DNA from: an uncultured Lachnospiraceae bacterium
GTDB lineage: Bacteria; Bacillota; Clostridia; Lachnospirales; Lachnospiraceae
Direction of reading: 5' to 3'
DNA: 64,000 bases
NCBI GenBank assembly: GCA_934293575.1
Contig: CAKQYU010000003.1
Span: 1-64,000 of the forward strand
Shown here: positions 1-7,611 of the stretch, piece by piece
Layout: each line of letters starts with the position of its first letter
How positions within the stretch are numbered: the stretch's first letter is position 1
Position numbers and translations under genes: made by a program
Notes under the pieces: model-generated
Databases searched by the model: none
Told to the model about the DNA's origin: nothing
The model's input: only the letters and a program-made list of their open reading frames with translations

Positions 1-4
1 AAAA

Positions 5-48
5 TTCTCCGCGGCACTCTCCCATCCTGGAAGAAAAGCCGCGGAGAA
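5..48. terminator. GC-rich inverted repeat, terminator-like
   Basis: An 11-base perfect inverted repeat (5-15 and 38-48) encloses a 22-base loop. A-rich or T-rich sequence lies on both outer sides, so it could terminate a plus-strand gene to the left or a minus-strand transcript. No gene next to it lies inside the window. Confidence 0.5.
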
Positions 49-291
49 ATAAATATATTTTCGGTGCCAATACAAAGATCATTAATCTTTACACCACTTT
101 ACAACTTTTTCATAAAAAATATCGTACAGGGTTTTCTGATGTATAATGAGTTTTCTCCAAAACATTACAAAGGAAAATGACCTACCTCCTCAATCTCCCA
201 TGTAAACATATTTTCAAATATTTCAAATTGTTCATCCCTATTCATAATTCTATTTCTTCTTTCTTATACCTCATAATACAGATAGCAAATA
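49..291. other. Non-coding stretch, nothing recognised
   Basis: AT-rich sequence with only short chance reading frames. A plus-strand frame from about 177 lacks a convincing ribosome binding site and recognisable motifs. I see no promoter, repeat or RNA gene here. Confidence 0.5.
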
Positions 292-315
292 ACGCTCCAG
301 TCATTGCCGGAGCGT
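292..315 (-). terminator. Hairpin after the 324-921 remnant
   Basis: A seven-base perfect stem (292-298 and 309-315) with a ten-base loop sits just beyond the minus-strand stop at 324. The following minus-strand sequence is T-rich but has no long T-run, so termination may be weak. Confidence 0.5.
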
Positions 316-323
316 CATCTTCA

Positions 324-921
324 CTAATCATTTTTAATCATAAGTTCATAACCTTTTTCATCACTACCAAATAATGTGATACCAAGTTCTCCATAATAAT
401 ATCCATTTGCTGTCTTTTTTGTATCAACTTCGTTAATTGCCTCATTCAAATCAGCAGCACTTAATGATTCATCCATCAGCGGAGACATTCCTTGCATAAG
501 GGCTTTTACTTGCTCAAGACTTGTATTATTAGTATAAACTCTAAAATTCAAATTACCCATATAAGTTTTTGATGCAACCAAATCTACAACTTTATCACCT
601 AACAAATATGATTTACCCACGGCATTATCATATGCACCTGATCTAAATTCAGTTCTATAATGACCACTATTTTTATCTGAAGGCGTAAAGTCTTCTACAA
701 ACAAATCCATAATCAGAAAAATCCTTTCCATACATCTCTTGCAAAACAGTTTTCGCCTTTTTCCCTGTCATATGCTCTAGATAATCATCATTGCCGCAGT
801 TTCTTTCATTCACCGAAAAGCCTGCTACAATTCTAACCACTTCTTCATACTTTTGAACAATTCCTTCGCATCCTTCTTTGATGCTACGATTACGCTCCGC
901 CAAAGTATTACATGACTGCAA
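324..921 (-). pseudogene. Frameshifted remnant of an unknown protein
   Basis: Two overlapping minus-strand frames look like halves of one protein. The first (921 to 673) reads from a TTG, without a clear ribosome binding site, and ends shortly after ...KDFSDYGFV. The second (731 to 324) resumes with VEDFTPSDK and runs to a normal stop. The DNA around 680-700 reads sensibly only if the frame changes, which suggests a one-base indel. The second part is hydrophilic with no membrane segment or signal peptide in view. I do not recognise the family. Alternatively the second frame is expressed alone as a short protein. The terminator-like hairpin at 292-315 closes the unit. Confidence 0.55.
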
Positions 922-1007
922 TATTTTCTGTTCTTACTAATACACACTTTATTCGTTTTTCTTATAGAAAAAATCCTCCCCATCTAAGCTAACCCCTAAA
1001 TCATGTT

Positions 1008-1034
1008 AAAAATAAGAGGCTGCCCAGTGGGCAG
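1008..1034 (-). terminator. Terminator of the toxin-antitoxin operon
   Basis: A perfect stem CTGCCC/GGGCAG with a three-base loop (1020-1034) is followed on the minus strand by a short T-rich tract (1008-1016). It lies 18 bases past the toxin stop. Confidence 0.65.
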
Positions 1035-1052
1035 GATTTTATATTCCGGTAT

Positions 1053-1367
1053 TTAATTCATTTTATTTTCATAATCTTGCAATTCATGAAAAATATTATC
1101 CACATAAACAGTATCGTTTTCAATACGATAAAGCATAAAATATCGATGCGATAAAAAATTAATTCTTCGATATCCTAACGCTCTTAATTTTGGATTATCA
1201 CAAAGTTTCAGACTTCCAGCAACATTTGACAGACTTGTTTTTGTTACTTCGAAATCATTTAATAAATTTCTTGCAGCCTGCTCACTTTTCTTTTCAAACA
1301 AAAGATATGTGATGAATCTATCAAGATCCGCATCTGCATCCCTCATCAAAACAATCTTATAATCCAT
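1053..1367 (-). CDS. RelE/ParE-family toxin
   Basis: A 104-residue protein with the layout of type II RelE/ParE toxins: a helical N-terminal half (DADADLDRFITYLL), then a beta-rich C-terminal part containing the family-typical arginine-rich strand LGYRRINFLSHRYFMLYRI and a final VDNIFHELQDYE. RelE relatives cut mRNA in the ribosome and ParE relatives poison gyrase; sequence alone does not separate them here. It follows the antitoxin gene with an 11-base overlap, the usual coupled arrangement. Length is normal for the family, with no truncation seen. Expression is presumably repressed by the antitoxin-toxin complex at the promoter upstream of 1644. Confidence 0.85.
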   Translation of the reverse strand: MDYKIVLMRDADADLDRFITYLLFEKKSEQAARNLLNDFEVTKTSLSNVAGSLKLCDNPKLRALGYRRINFLSHRYFMLYRIENDTVYVDNIFHELQDYENKMN

Positions 1368-1644
1368 ACTTCAACCTCATATCAGAAACCACAAGATCCG
1401 CATCTCTGAACATTCCCTGTTCTCTGGACTTTTCCAATTTTGCAAGCATTTCTGCCTCCGTCATAGGTGCATATGGGTTTGATTCTGTCTGCCTTTTTAT
1501 TTCAAAAGGAAATCCATTTGTCGCAACTGCCTGGGTTAAAAACATTCTGATTGCTGTTGTTGTATCTGTTCCTAAATCCTTAAATAGTGCATCTGATTTA
1601 CTCTTTAACTCATCTTCAACTCTGACCTGAATTGTACTAGCCAT
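1357..1644 (-). CDS. RelB/DinJ-family antitoxin
   Basis: A 95-residue protein starting MASTIQVRVEDELK, typical of the ribbon-helix-helix DNA-binding end of RelB/DinJ antitoxins. The central TDTTTAIRMFLTQAVATNGF segment is the conserved helix-turn region of that family. The acidic, flexible C-terminus is expected to wrap around the toxin. A longer frame begins at 1677, but the ATG at 1644 is preferred: a GAGGTG ribosome binding site lies six bases upstream, and the first eleven residues of the long version match nothing in the family. The operon order antitoxin-then-toxin supports the call. Confidence 0.87.
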   Translation of the reverse strand: MASTIQVRVEDELKSKSDALFKDLGTDTTTAIRMFLTQAVATNGFPFEIKRQTESNPYAPMTEAEMLAKLEKSREQGMFRDADLVVSDMRLKYGL

Positions 1645-1741
1645 GTTCAGCACCTCGCTTCCATCTATTTTCTTCATTATAATGCTAAATCATTTCTATT
1701 TCAATACATTTGTATTGTTATTGCAAATTTTGGAAACTGTT

Positions 1742-1787
1742 AAGGACTAATGCTTGGTGAATAGTAAGCCGAGAAGGACTAATGCTT
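1742..1787. repeat. 14-bp direct repeat pair
   Basis: The 14-mer aaggactaatgctt occurs at 1742-1755 and again at 1774-1787, 32 bases apart. The second copy overlaps the end of the AAA-ATPase remnant. It may be a small tandem duplication or a deletion scar. No integrase is adjacent. Confidence 0.55.
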
Positions 1788-1977
1788 CATTTCCAAAAGA
1801 ACAATATCCTCCATCATTCTGCCTTTGATTTCATCTATTATTCTTTCAGTTACTCTCTTTCTCTCTGTCAATTGCACTGAGTTCTGGTTTCAAACAAATA
1901 ACAGTTCCTTTTGCACGAGGTGTAGATGACTTATCTAACAAATCAAACACCTTTACCAGCTCAGTACCCTTTAACAT
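1779..1977 (-). pseudogene. C-terminal remnant of an AAA-ATPase (DUF4143-like)
   Basis: Reading the minus strand from an ATG at 1977 gives about 37 sensible codons (…VICLKPELSAID). A one-base shift then continues as RKRVTERIIDEIKGRMMEDIVLLE before a stop at 1779. The second part resembles, from memory, the segment in ATP-binding proteins with a DUF4143 domain where the nuclease-like tail begins. Walker motifs and most of the protein are missing. The remainder of 1678-2016 holds no gene. The assignment is by motif recall only, so the family name is tentative; the decayed state is more certain. Confidence 0.4.
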
Positions 1978-2016
1978 CAACTCCTACATCATACCGTCAT
2001 TTTCTGTTCTCTTTTA

Positions 2017-2823
2017 CTATTTTACAGCTTTGTTCCATTCCACTCCCGATTCATCTGTCCATGTATCTTTTCCATCATAAATATAAATAGCATTTATGCG
2101 ATCCATATAGCGACCATCTGCCAGTAAATAGACAGTAGTCTCATCTCCCCTTTTATTAACCAGTTCTTCGACATCCGGCCAATTATCCTTATTCTCAAAT
2201 TTTTCGGTCGATGAATTTGAATCATCCATTGTCGATTCTTCCGGGAGTTGTACTACCTCTACAATTGCTTCAATCGTTTCAACCGGAGCATCACTCCATG
2301 GATATGCCGTATCATCACAGCCTGCCTGCTCAAGTAATTCTTTTGCATCAGAACCTAATAATTTCTGATATGCATCATACACAGATGCAAGCTTATTCGA
2401 AAATTCCACCTGTTCAGAGTTTCCTTTATCGGAAAGCCATGATACCGTCTCTTTCTTAATCTCATCTGTGGTCATTCCGGTTTCAACTCCCCAATCGAGC
2501 AAATGCGCAGCAACCTTAACAGAAATCAATCCATTTCCTGTGGTTCCCGGCTGAATATCTGTATTGATTTCATCTAATACACCTCTGAATGCTTCATATG
2601 ATGAACTCCCGGTCTGTAATTCACTTTGTTCCTTCGTCTCTGTCTGTTCCGTATTATCTTCTTTTGTATCTTCTACTGTTGGCTGTTCACTACTATATTC
2701 GTTCACAATAACCTGTTCTGTACTGTTTCCGGTATTCGTCATCGTCCCGGTTTCCTGCTGCCCACATGCGCACAATGAACATACCATAATTACAGAAATC
2801 ATCAAAAATAACTTATTCTTCAT
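2017..2823 (-). CDS. Secreted lipoprotein of unknown function
   Basis: A 268-residue protein beginning MKNKLFLMISVIMVCSLCAC: a short charged n-region, a hydrophobic core, and a lipobox ending in cysteine at about residue 20. It should be lipid-anchored on the outer face of the membrane. A Thr/Glu/Gln-rich linker of about 45 residues follows, then a helical domain, a second acidic linker, and a small C-terminal module with WPDVEELV and ADGRYMDRINAIYIYDG. I do not recognise the family. The start at 2823 was chosen over 2841 because it puts the signal peptide at the N-terminus and has a GGAG-type site upstream. No operon partner is evident. Confidence 0.75.
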   Translation of the reverse strand: MKNKLFLMISVIMVCSLCACGQQETGTMTNTGNSTEQVIVNEYSSEQPTVEDTKEDNTEQTETKEQSELQTGSSSYEAFRGVLDEINTDIQPGTTGNGLISVKVAAHLLDWGVETGMTTDEIKKETVSWLSDKGNSEQVEFSNKLASVYDAYQKLLGSDAKELLEQAGCDDTAYPWSDAPVETIEAIVEVVQLPEESTMDDSNSSTEKFENKDNWPDVEELVNKRGDETTVYLLADGRYMDRINAIYIYDGKDTWTDESGVEWNKAVK

Positions 2824-2935
2824 ATCTTTTTCTCCTGTCACTCTACCTTATTATTTGTTCCATGATGATATCAGATTTTCATCACTTAATGGATAAAGAT
2901 GCATTCTTTCTGTCACTACGCTCATGAAAGAACTC

Positions 2936-3352
2936 CTAAAACATCTGTATCATTCTTGCAATCTCCATAACTACAATCTTCAACATCACCCCACCAGACA
3001 TCACATAAAACCATATCTCACGCATATGCTGTGATTTTACAATTGGTGTTGCTATTGCTGCAATAATTATGATTGCCGCTCCGACACATCCAATGATGTT
3101 TGGAACACTAACAAGTGAAAATATACCGGGATCACAGCTTCCATCTATCGTATACTGAATTGTTTTATCCAGTCCGTCTCTTGCGGCTGCAAAGCAGCAT
3201 ATAACAAGACCATATACCAAAACAAACAGGCCTCTTTTGCCCCAGAAACTTATGCCGATTCTGTTGCTGATTGAATATCCTATAAATCCTACTAATGATA
3301 AAATCATAAGAGTTGTGACTGTTGTTACCATATTTCCAAAATAAAGTTTCAT
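2936..3352 (-). CDS. Small integral membrane protein, unknown
   Basis: A 138-residue protein with four predicted membrane helices (roughly residues 8-28, 38-58, 78-102 and 112-132). The loop between the second and third helix contains CDPGIFSLVS. No catalytic or transport motif is visible. A GGAGG site precedes the ATG. It lies 28 bases downstream of the hydrolase gene at 3381-4001 on the same strand, so co-transcription is possible. Family unknown. Confidence 0.65.
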   Translation of the reverse strand: MKLYFGNMVTTVTTLMILSLVGFIGYSISNRIGISFWGKRGLFVLVYGLVICCFAAARDGLDKTIQYTIDGSCDPGIFSLVSVPNIIGCVGAAIIIIAAIATPIVKSQHMREIWFYVMSGGVMLKIVVMEIARMIQMF

Positions 3353-3380
3353 CTGTTTCTCCTCCTGTTAATTCACGTTT

Positions 3381-4001
3381 TTATACCACTCCATAACATC
3401 CTTTCAACAGTCTTCTAATCCAGTCATCTAAAAATGCCATCTGCTCTGTTGTATGAAACCAATGTTCTCCGTTTTTCATTATTGTTAGTTCTGCATTGAC
3501 ATCATTTGCAAATCTATAGATAGTCTCCTGTGATGTCAAATTATCGTTATCTCCATATAGTATATAAGTCGGAACTGACCAATTGACCGGATGATTACGC
3601 ACATAACACAAATATTCCCAGAACAATGTTTCTCCAAATCCTGTAGTTATCAACTGTTTTTCACGTAACTTTTCTTCCGTTATATGTGCCCATCCCATCA
3701 TATCAAGAATCAGCTTTTCCATATCAACGATTGGTGAAATGAAAAAGGCTTTGTCTACCCGCTCATGATTAAGAGCACACATTGAAAAATAGGCTCCAAT
3801 GCTGTTCGCTATTAGAATAATAGAATCATACCCTTTGCTATATCTGTGAAAAAACTCTTTAAATTCACTGATTGCATCCCATGGATTGTCTGCATGATAG
3901 TCCAGTCCTACCACATCATATCCCGCAAATAATGGTTTATAATGGTCGGCTTCCATAGCATTTCCTCCTTTCCCATGAATATATATAACTAATTGTCTCA
4001 T
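3381..4001 (-). CDS. Small alpha/beta-hydrolase
   Basis: A 206-residue single-domain alpha/beta-hydrolase. The oxyanion-side motif HGKGG follows the first strand (residues 9-13). The nucleophile elbow reads IANSIGA with Ser near residue 67, the acid is probably in YGDNDN (about 150), and the histidine in NGEHWFHT (about 178). The substrate cannot be told from sequence; esterase, or carbohydrate or lipid ester hydrolysis, are open. No signal peptide, so it is cytoplasmic. The elbow replaces the first glycine of GxSxG by Ala-Asn, which is common among small hydrolases of this type. Confidence 0.8.
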   Translation of the reverse strand: MRQLVIYIHGKGGNAMEADHYKPLFAGYDVVGLDYHADNPWDAISEFKEFFHRYSKGYDSIILIANSIGAYFSMCALNHERVDKAFFISPIVDMEKLILDMMGWAHITEEKLREKQLITTGFGETLFWEYLCYVRNHPVNWSVPTYILYGDNDNLTSQETIYRFANDVNAELTIMKNGEHWFHTTEQMAFLDDWIRRLLKGCYGVV

Positions 4002-4023
4002 AAATCTTACCTCTCTATCTTCC

Positions 4024-4239
4024 TTAGTACTTAATCACTATCATTCTGCATTCTTTACAGCAGTTTGCTTCCACTCTTGTCCTGTGACTTGGTTTGAGTT
4101 TTGTTATCTCTACAAAACCCTCTGCATTTTTTGCATTTTCAAAAACTCCCGGTACTTCATTTGCAAAGCTGAAGGCTCCGTCCTTACTGCTGAATAAATA
4201 TCCTTTTCTCATTTCTTTACCACATTTTGAACACTTCAT
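4024..4239 (-). CDS. Zinc-ribbon protein (DUF6487-like)
   Basis: A 71-residue protein with two CxxC knuckles: CSKC at residues 3-6 and a C-terminal CCKEC at about 61-65. Together they should bind one structural zinc. The arrangement, a Cys knuckle at each end with a short beta region between, matches the small DUF6487 proteins of Clostridia. Function unknown. It lies 22 bases upstream of the hydrolase gene in the direction of transcription and may share its transcript. Confidence 0.7.
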   Translation of the reverse strand: MKCSKCGKEMRKGYLFSSKDGAFSFANEVPGVFENAKNAEGFVEITKLKPSHRTRVEANCCKECRMIVIKY

Positions 4240-4313
4240 CTATTTTTACCTCCATATCTGTTATTGATTACCGCCTGGTTACCCATATTATAGTAACCCA
4301 TCAATATTTAAAT

Positions 4314-4757
4314 TTACTTCAACACTACATTCATATAACTTATCAAAATATGACACGGAGCGAAGATAACCGCAAAAATCAATAGTATAATATTGCCGCT
4401 TATAATACCACTTTCAATAAATAGCAAAGATGGGATAATTGATAAATATAAGGACTTTCGTATAGAATCCTCTTTCCAGAATACTATCCAGCCCAAGCAA
4501 TACAATGCTACGAGAATCACTCCAAAAACCAGATATACTGTTTCCCCCTGTTTAAACCAATACCCGCTGTTCATAAAAGGAATTATAAGAAACATGCTGA
4601 AAAAACAGCCAAACCTCCCAATCTGCTCAAGAAATCCAACTAATTTATTCTGGTACCGATTTTCGAATCCATCTTTACATGTTATTACAAACACAATATT
4701 AGGGATCAAAATCACAATAACAAAAATCAATCCCCAGTAATTCAAGTATTTATTCAT
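4314..4757 (-). CDS. Membrane protein, unknown
   Basis: A 147-residue protein of about five hydrophobic helices with short polar loops. The N-terminal helix begins YWGLIFVIVILIPNIVF and a long loop carries the basic stretch FENRYQNKL. It resembles small integral membrane proteins found alone in Firmicutes, but no named family is recognised. The start has a weak GGAG-like site. It is separated from both neighbours by more than 70 bases. Confidence 0.6.
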   Translation of the reverse strand: MNKYLNYWGLIFVIVILIPNIVFVITCKDGFENRYQNKLVGFLEQIGRFGCFFSMFLIIPFMNSGYWFKQGETVYLVFGVILVALYCLGWIVFWKEDSIRKSLYLSIIPSLLFIESGIISGNIILLIFAVIFAPCHILISYMNVVLK

Positions 4758-4766
4758 AATACACTC

Positions 4767-4868
4767 CTATCTATCCAGCAGAACGCGATACGCTTTACGA
4801 ATCTCACTCTGACTCTGATTAGCGGTCGTCAAATGCACCGCATAAATGCGTGCATTTTCCTCGTCGCC
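4767..4868 (-). pseudogene. Orphan C-terminal coding fragment
   Basis: A 33-codon minus-strand frame without a start codon, beginning directly after an in-frame TAG and ending in AYRVLLDR then stop. It is coding-like in composition and richer in G+C than its neighbours. I cannot name the parent protein. It sits directly downstream of the KTR gene terminator, a family often carried by conjugative elements, so a mobile-element origin is possible but unproven. Confidence 0.35.
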
Positions 4869-4870
4869 CT

Positions 4871-4914
4871 AAAAAAGACGCAGGCAAAAAACATTTCGTT
4901 TCTGCTCTGCGTCT
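4871..4914 (-). terminator. Intrinsic terminator of the KTR gene
   Basis: An eight-base stem AGACGCAG/CTGCGTCT (4876-4883 and 4907-4914) overlaps the stop codon region and is followed on the minus strand by six T residues (4871-4876). A secondary stem forms inside the loop. Confidence 0.8.
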
Positions 4915-5096
4915 TAGCGTCTGGCAATAGATTGATAATCCACTATATGATCCTTTACATTGATAATAAAACTTTCTTTACATTTTGGACAAAACAGCGG
5001 AAAATGCTTTAATTCCGTATCATCCAGTATCTGCGTCCGCGTCTTTGCTTTGCATACCGGACACAAGATCCATCTATCCGTTACGATTACTTTCAT
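4914..5096 (-). CDS. Cysteine-rich KTR-domain protein
   Basis: A 60-residue protein with CPVCKAKTRTQ near the start and CPKCK about 25 residues later, the two zinc knuckles and K-T-R signature of the cysteine-rich KTR family. Function is unknown; members often occur in conjugative transposons and next to regulators. The ATG at 5096 lies inside the 3' end of the TetR gene (23-base overlap) with a GGAGG about eleven bases upstream. A GTG twelve bases further upstream is the alternative start. The coupling implies co-expression with the regulator. Confidence 0.8.
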   Translation of the reverse strand: MKVIVTDRWILCPVCKAKTRTQILDDTELKHFPLFCPKCKESFIINVKDHIVDYQSIARR

Positions 5097-5706
5097 CTGA
5101 CCTGTCACCTCCTGATAAATTCCATATAATGCTATCCTTCACACCTAAGCCTTTTAAATATATCATACCGGTATTATGAAGCATACGATACATATTTTCT
5201 TTCGTATCTTTGACAATTCCTGATGCAATAAGGGTTCCTATCCCCTGTGTATACACCATCATTGTCATAACAAAATCCATTACCTGTTTTGGTGTAATCC
5301 CAAGCAGTTCTGCCATCTCCTGATACACATTGGCGGCATCCTGATTATTCGTCTGTAACTCAAAGCCTGTACTTAGAAGCTGGCTACGCTCTCCCATGTA
5401 AAGAAAACGAAACAAATTAGGATTTTCTAATGCTAAGTCAATGGTTCCTTTTCCTTTCTGTTCGAATGTTGCAAATTCATTTTCATTCCGACTATAATAC
5501 TTGTCCTCCACATACTGCTCCGCAAAAGGAATCAATTCCTCACGCAATCCATCCATTCCACCAAACTGCCATGAAATCGGTGCTGTAGAGCATCCCAGTT
5601 CCCCGGCTACAGCTTTTATGTTAAGAGCGGCATATCCATTTTTTGAAACAAGCTCCAATGCAGCCTGCAACATATCTTCTTTTTTTATTTTGGGACTACT
5701 TGGCAT
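5074..5706 (-). CDS. TetR-family transcriptional regulator
   Basis: A 210-residue regulator. The N-terminal 55 residues form the TetR helix-turn-helix (EDMLQAALELVSKNGYAALN followed by AVAGELGCSTAPISWQFG). The rest is an all-helical ligand-binding domain. Helix 3 has SWQFG where many relatives have YYHF or YRHF, placing it nearer to the WHG-containing subgroup. The ligand cannot be inferred. The start has GGAGAAT upstream. The promoter at 5753-5780 overlaps an inverted repeat, so autoregulation is likely. The KTR gene overlaps its 3' end. Confidence 0.88.
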   Translation of the reverse strand: MPSSPKIKKEDMLQAALELVSKNGYAALNIKAVAGELGCSTAPISWQFGGMDGLREELIPFAEQYVEDKYYSRNENEFATFEQKGKGTIDLALENPNLFRFLYMGERSQLLSTGFELQTNNQDAANVYQEMAELLGITPKQVMDFVMTMMVYTQGIGTLIASGIVKDTKENMYRMLHNTGMIYLKGLGVKDSIIWNLSGGDRSDESNRNG

Positions 5707-5720
5707 ATAAATTCTCCAAT

Positions 5721-5755
5721 ACTATAAATTAGTTTATTGTAAACTTGTTTATAGT
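5721..5755. promoter_or_regulatory. Nested palindromes, probable TetR operator
   Basis: ACTATAAA (5721-5728) and TTTATAGT (5748-5755) form a perfect inverted repeat. Inside it a second palindrome GTTTATTGTAAAC spans 5732-5744. Both lie between the TetR start codon and its -10 box, a repressor-accessible position. Confidence 0.6.
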
Positions 5756-5780
5756 ATATCACATAACACCAATAAGTCAA
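5753..5780 (-). promoter_or_regulatory. Sigma-A promoter of the TetR gene
   Basis: On the minus strand, TTGACT (5775-5780) and TATACT (5753-5758) are separated by 16 bases. The -10 box touches the outer arm of the inverted repeat. Confidence 0.65.
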
Positions 5781-5833
5781 TTATCAATGTCGATTTATCC
5801 CACCAAAGTATATTCCAGCAAAACACATGCCAT

Positions 5834-6172
5834 TTAGAACTTCATCCGATACAGTTCTATTCCAAGCACTGCATTATACCCTGTCACAGCAAACACGCTG
5901 AATCTTTCAACAATCCCGAAATAATCCTTCGGTACAATATTCATTCCCATTGCGCCTACCATCATCATACCAAGTGCAATTGCTGCAAAAACGCCATATG
6001 AACGGCAGCTTTTATCCTTTGCTCCGGCAATAATAATCAAAACCAGAGATACTATGGACAATAAAACAACGATTACTGTCGAAAAAATATGCATCTTATC
6101 CTGAAATGTACCTGCATAGCCACTGTCACTTAAAGGAAACATGCCATATCCCACTGCTGACGCCCACTCCAT
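5834..6172 (-). CDS. DUF998-like membrane protein, 5'-truncated
   Basis: A 112-residue protein with three membrane helices. The phrases MHIFSTVIVVLLSIVSLV and NIVPKDYFGIVERFSVF are typical of the C-terminal half of DUF998 proteins, which are usually about 200 residues with six helices. The frame stays open for 23 codons upstream of the ATG and still reads like protein (GIYLFTI directly before MEW) but contains no start codon. The normal N-terminus therefore appears lost. A paralogue at 8521-9006 begins at the same residue. Whether the short form is made is uncertain; the ATG has no clear ribosome binding site. Confidence 0.6.
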   Translation of the reverse strand: MEWASAVGYGMFPLSDSGYAGTFQDKMHIFSTVIVVLLSIVSLVLIIIAGAKDKSCRSYGVFAAIALGMMMVGAMGMNIVPKDYFGIVERFSVFAVTGYNAVLGIELYRMKF

Positions 6173-6215
6173 AATCGTGAATAGATATATTCCTACCCGC
6201 AGAAGTTTGGTTTTC

Positions 6216-6377
6216 TTACCCTGAATGCCTATACATATTTTTCATGGAACGAGTTGTTCTATAACCTAACATACCATTTATATGTTTTGGACAATGTTTC
6301 CACATCATTCTTCCTCCAACAACCATAACAATTGGAATTAATAAATCACTTATTAACATAAACCACAAAAACCACAT
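6216..6377 (-). pseudogene. Truncated SdpI-like membrane protein
   Basis: A 53-codon frame with an excellent GGAGGTGG site seven bases before its ATG. It encodes one membrane helix followed by WKHCPKHINGMLGYRTTRSMKN. The GYRT.RSMKN motif is the signature of SdpI/YfhL-type immunity and signalling proteins, which normally continue with a histidine-aromatic helix (here absent). The stop comes directly after this motif, and the DUF998-like frame follows one frame over. This suggests a deletion that joined parts of two membrane genes. Confidence 0.55.
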
Positions 6378-6395
6378 AAAATCCACCTCCAAAAA

Positions 6396-7001
6396 TTATA
6401 ATTTATCTCCGGCCGCGATCAATATAGCTCTGCATGGCGAGCCATCTGAACCGGATAGATTTAGCGGTGCTGCATTTAAGAAATAAGCACCTTCCGAAAC
6501 TTCTGCTAAACAGATTCCTTCAAGCAATACGATACCGGCTCCCAGCAGGATGAGATGCACTTCCATCGGAGCAGCTTCGGGTCCGACAGTTTGGGATTCG
6601 TTGCCAAGCAGTAAGATTTCTGAGTCGGCAAATACTCTCGCCGCTTCCGAAGAAACCTCTGCGTTTCCCTTAATAAGAATTCTCTTTGCCGCTTCCGGGT
6701 TCTGTTTTTTTGCTTTTTCAAGTATTTCTGTTGCCGCGGTGCCAGAGACGATTCCGTGATATTCCGCAACATAAGCCATTCCTACGAATGTATCCAAGCC
6801 TATGGAATCGACGGATTTTCCGCCTTTGATAAAATGAAATGGTGCATCAATATGCGTGCCGTTGTGAGCACACATGCTAAATGCCGTCAGGTTATACAAA
6901 TCGCCTTTCTCCATTGAGCAAAGCAGCTTTTTTTCCGGCATCGGATCACCGGCATATACCTGACAGCTGAAAACCTCTTGGGAAATATCATAAATTTTCA
7001 T
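6396..7001 (-). CDS. Cyclase / kynurenine formamidase-like hydrolase
   Basis: A 201-residue metal-dependent hydrolase of the cyclase family (PF04199). The signature HNGTHIDAPFHF at about residues 46-57 holds the metal-binding histidines and aspartate. Relatives include KynB (N-formylkynurenine hydrolysis) and polyketide or isatin hydrolases. No tryptophan-degradation gene is nearby, so the substrate is open. Length is normal. No signal peptide. It has somewhat higher G+C than flanking genes, which could point to separate acquisition. The ATG is preceded by GGAGAAT. Confidence 0.85.
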   Translation of the reverse strand: MKIYDISQEVFSCQVYAGDPMPEKKLLCSMEKGDLYNLTAFSMCAHNGTHIDAPFHFIKGGKSVDSIGLDTFVGMAYVAEYHGIVSGTAATEILEKAKKQNPEAAKRILIKGNAEVSSEAARVFADSEILLLGNESQTVGPEAAPMEVHLILLGAGIVLLEGICLAEVSEGAYFLNAAPLNLSGSDGSPCRAILIAAGDKL

Positions 7002-7100
7002 TTCACATTCTCCTTCGTCTAAGTTTGAGTTAATTCTTTTCCAGGAACTTTATATAATAAACAGCATTTTTTTATTCGCATACTTTTAATTTCATGCATC

Positions 7101-7607
7101 TCAATTACTCTTAACTATATTCGTTATCATTTCCTTCATATCCAAAAAAACATCCGCTATATAAGGATCAAAGTCCTGTCCACTTCCATTCTCAATAATT
7201 AAGAAGCATTGTTCCACTGGCATAGCATCTCTATAACACCTTTTCGCGGAGACAGCATCAAAGACATCAGCAACAGCCATGATACGCGCACAAAGAGGTA
7301 TTTCCTTGCGGGATAATCCCTCCGGATACCCTTTTCCGTTCCATTTTTCATGATGAAAACGTGCTACCTGATATGCAATCTTTTCATATTCATCGTCACC
7401 CATGGATTGAAAGGTTTCCTTAATAATTTCTCCGCCCTTTGCTGCATGCGTTTTCATGACATCAAATTCTTCTGCTGTCAGTTTTCCGGGCTTTTGAAGA
7501 ATTGCATCAGGAATGGCAATTTTTCCAACATCATGCATTGGTGCTGCCATGATGAGATTCTTTATATAATCTTCTGTCAGTTCATCCTTATATCGTGGAT
7601 GGTACAT
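7101..7607 (-). CDS. HD-GYP domain protein, N-terminally truncated
   Basis: A 168-residue fragment of a cyclic-di-GMP phosphodiesterase of the HD-GYP class. Present are MHDVGKIAIPD (HD and KIAIP motif), ARFHHEKWNGKGYPEGL (the GYP loop, with HHE and GKGYP intact), and ADVFDAV. Missing is the upstream helix that carries the first conserved histidine, plus any sensor region. The frame starts four bases after the CPBP protease stop, with a GAGG overlapping that stop. A matching N-terminal remnant lies at 9975-10085. Residual catalysis is doubtful because one metal ligand is lost. Confidence 0.75.
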   Translation of the reverse strand: MYHPRYKDELTEDYIKNLIMAAPMHDVGKIAIPDAILQKPGKLTAEEFDVMKTHAAKGGEIIKETFQSMGDDEYEKIAYQVARFHHEKWNGKGYPEGLSRKEIPLCARIMAVADVFDAVSAKRCYRDAMPVEQCFLIIENGSGQDFDPYIADVFLDMKEMITNIVKSN

Positions 7608-7611
7608 CGTG

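Noticed and set aside
5..48. Inverted repeat as an insertion-sequence end
   Set aside because: No transposase frame or matching second end was found; a terminator explains it better.
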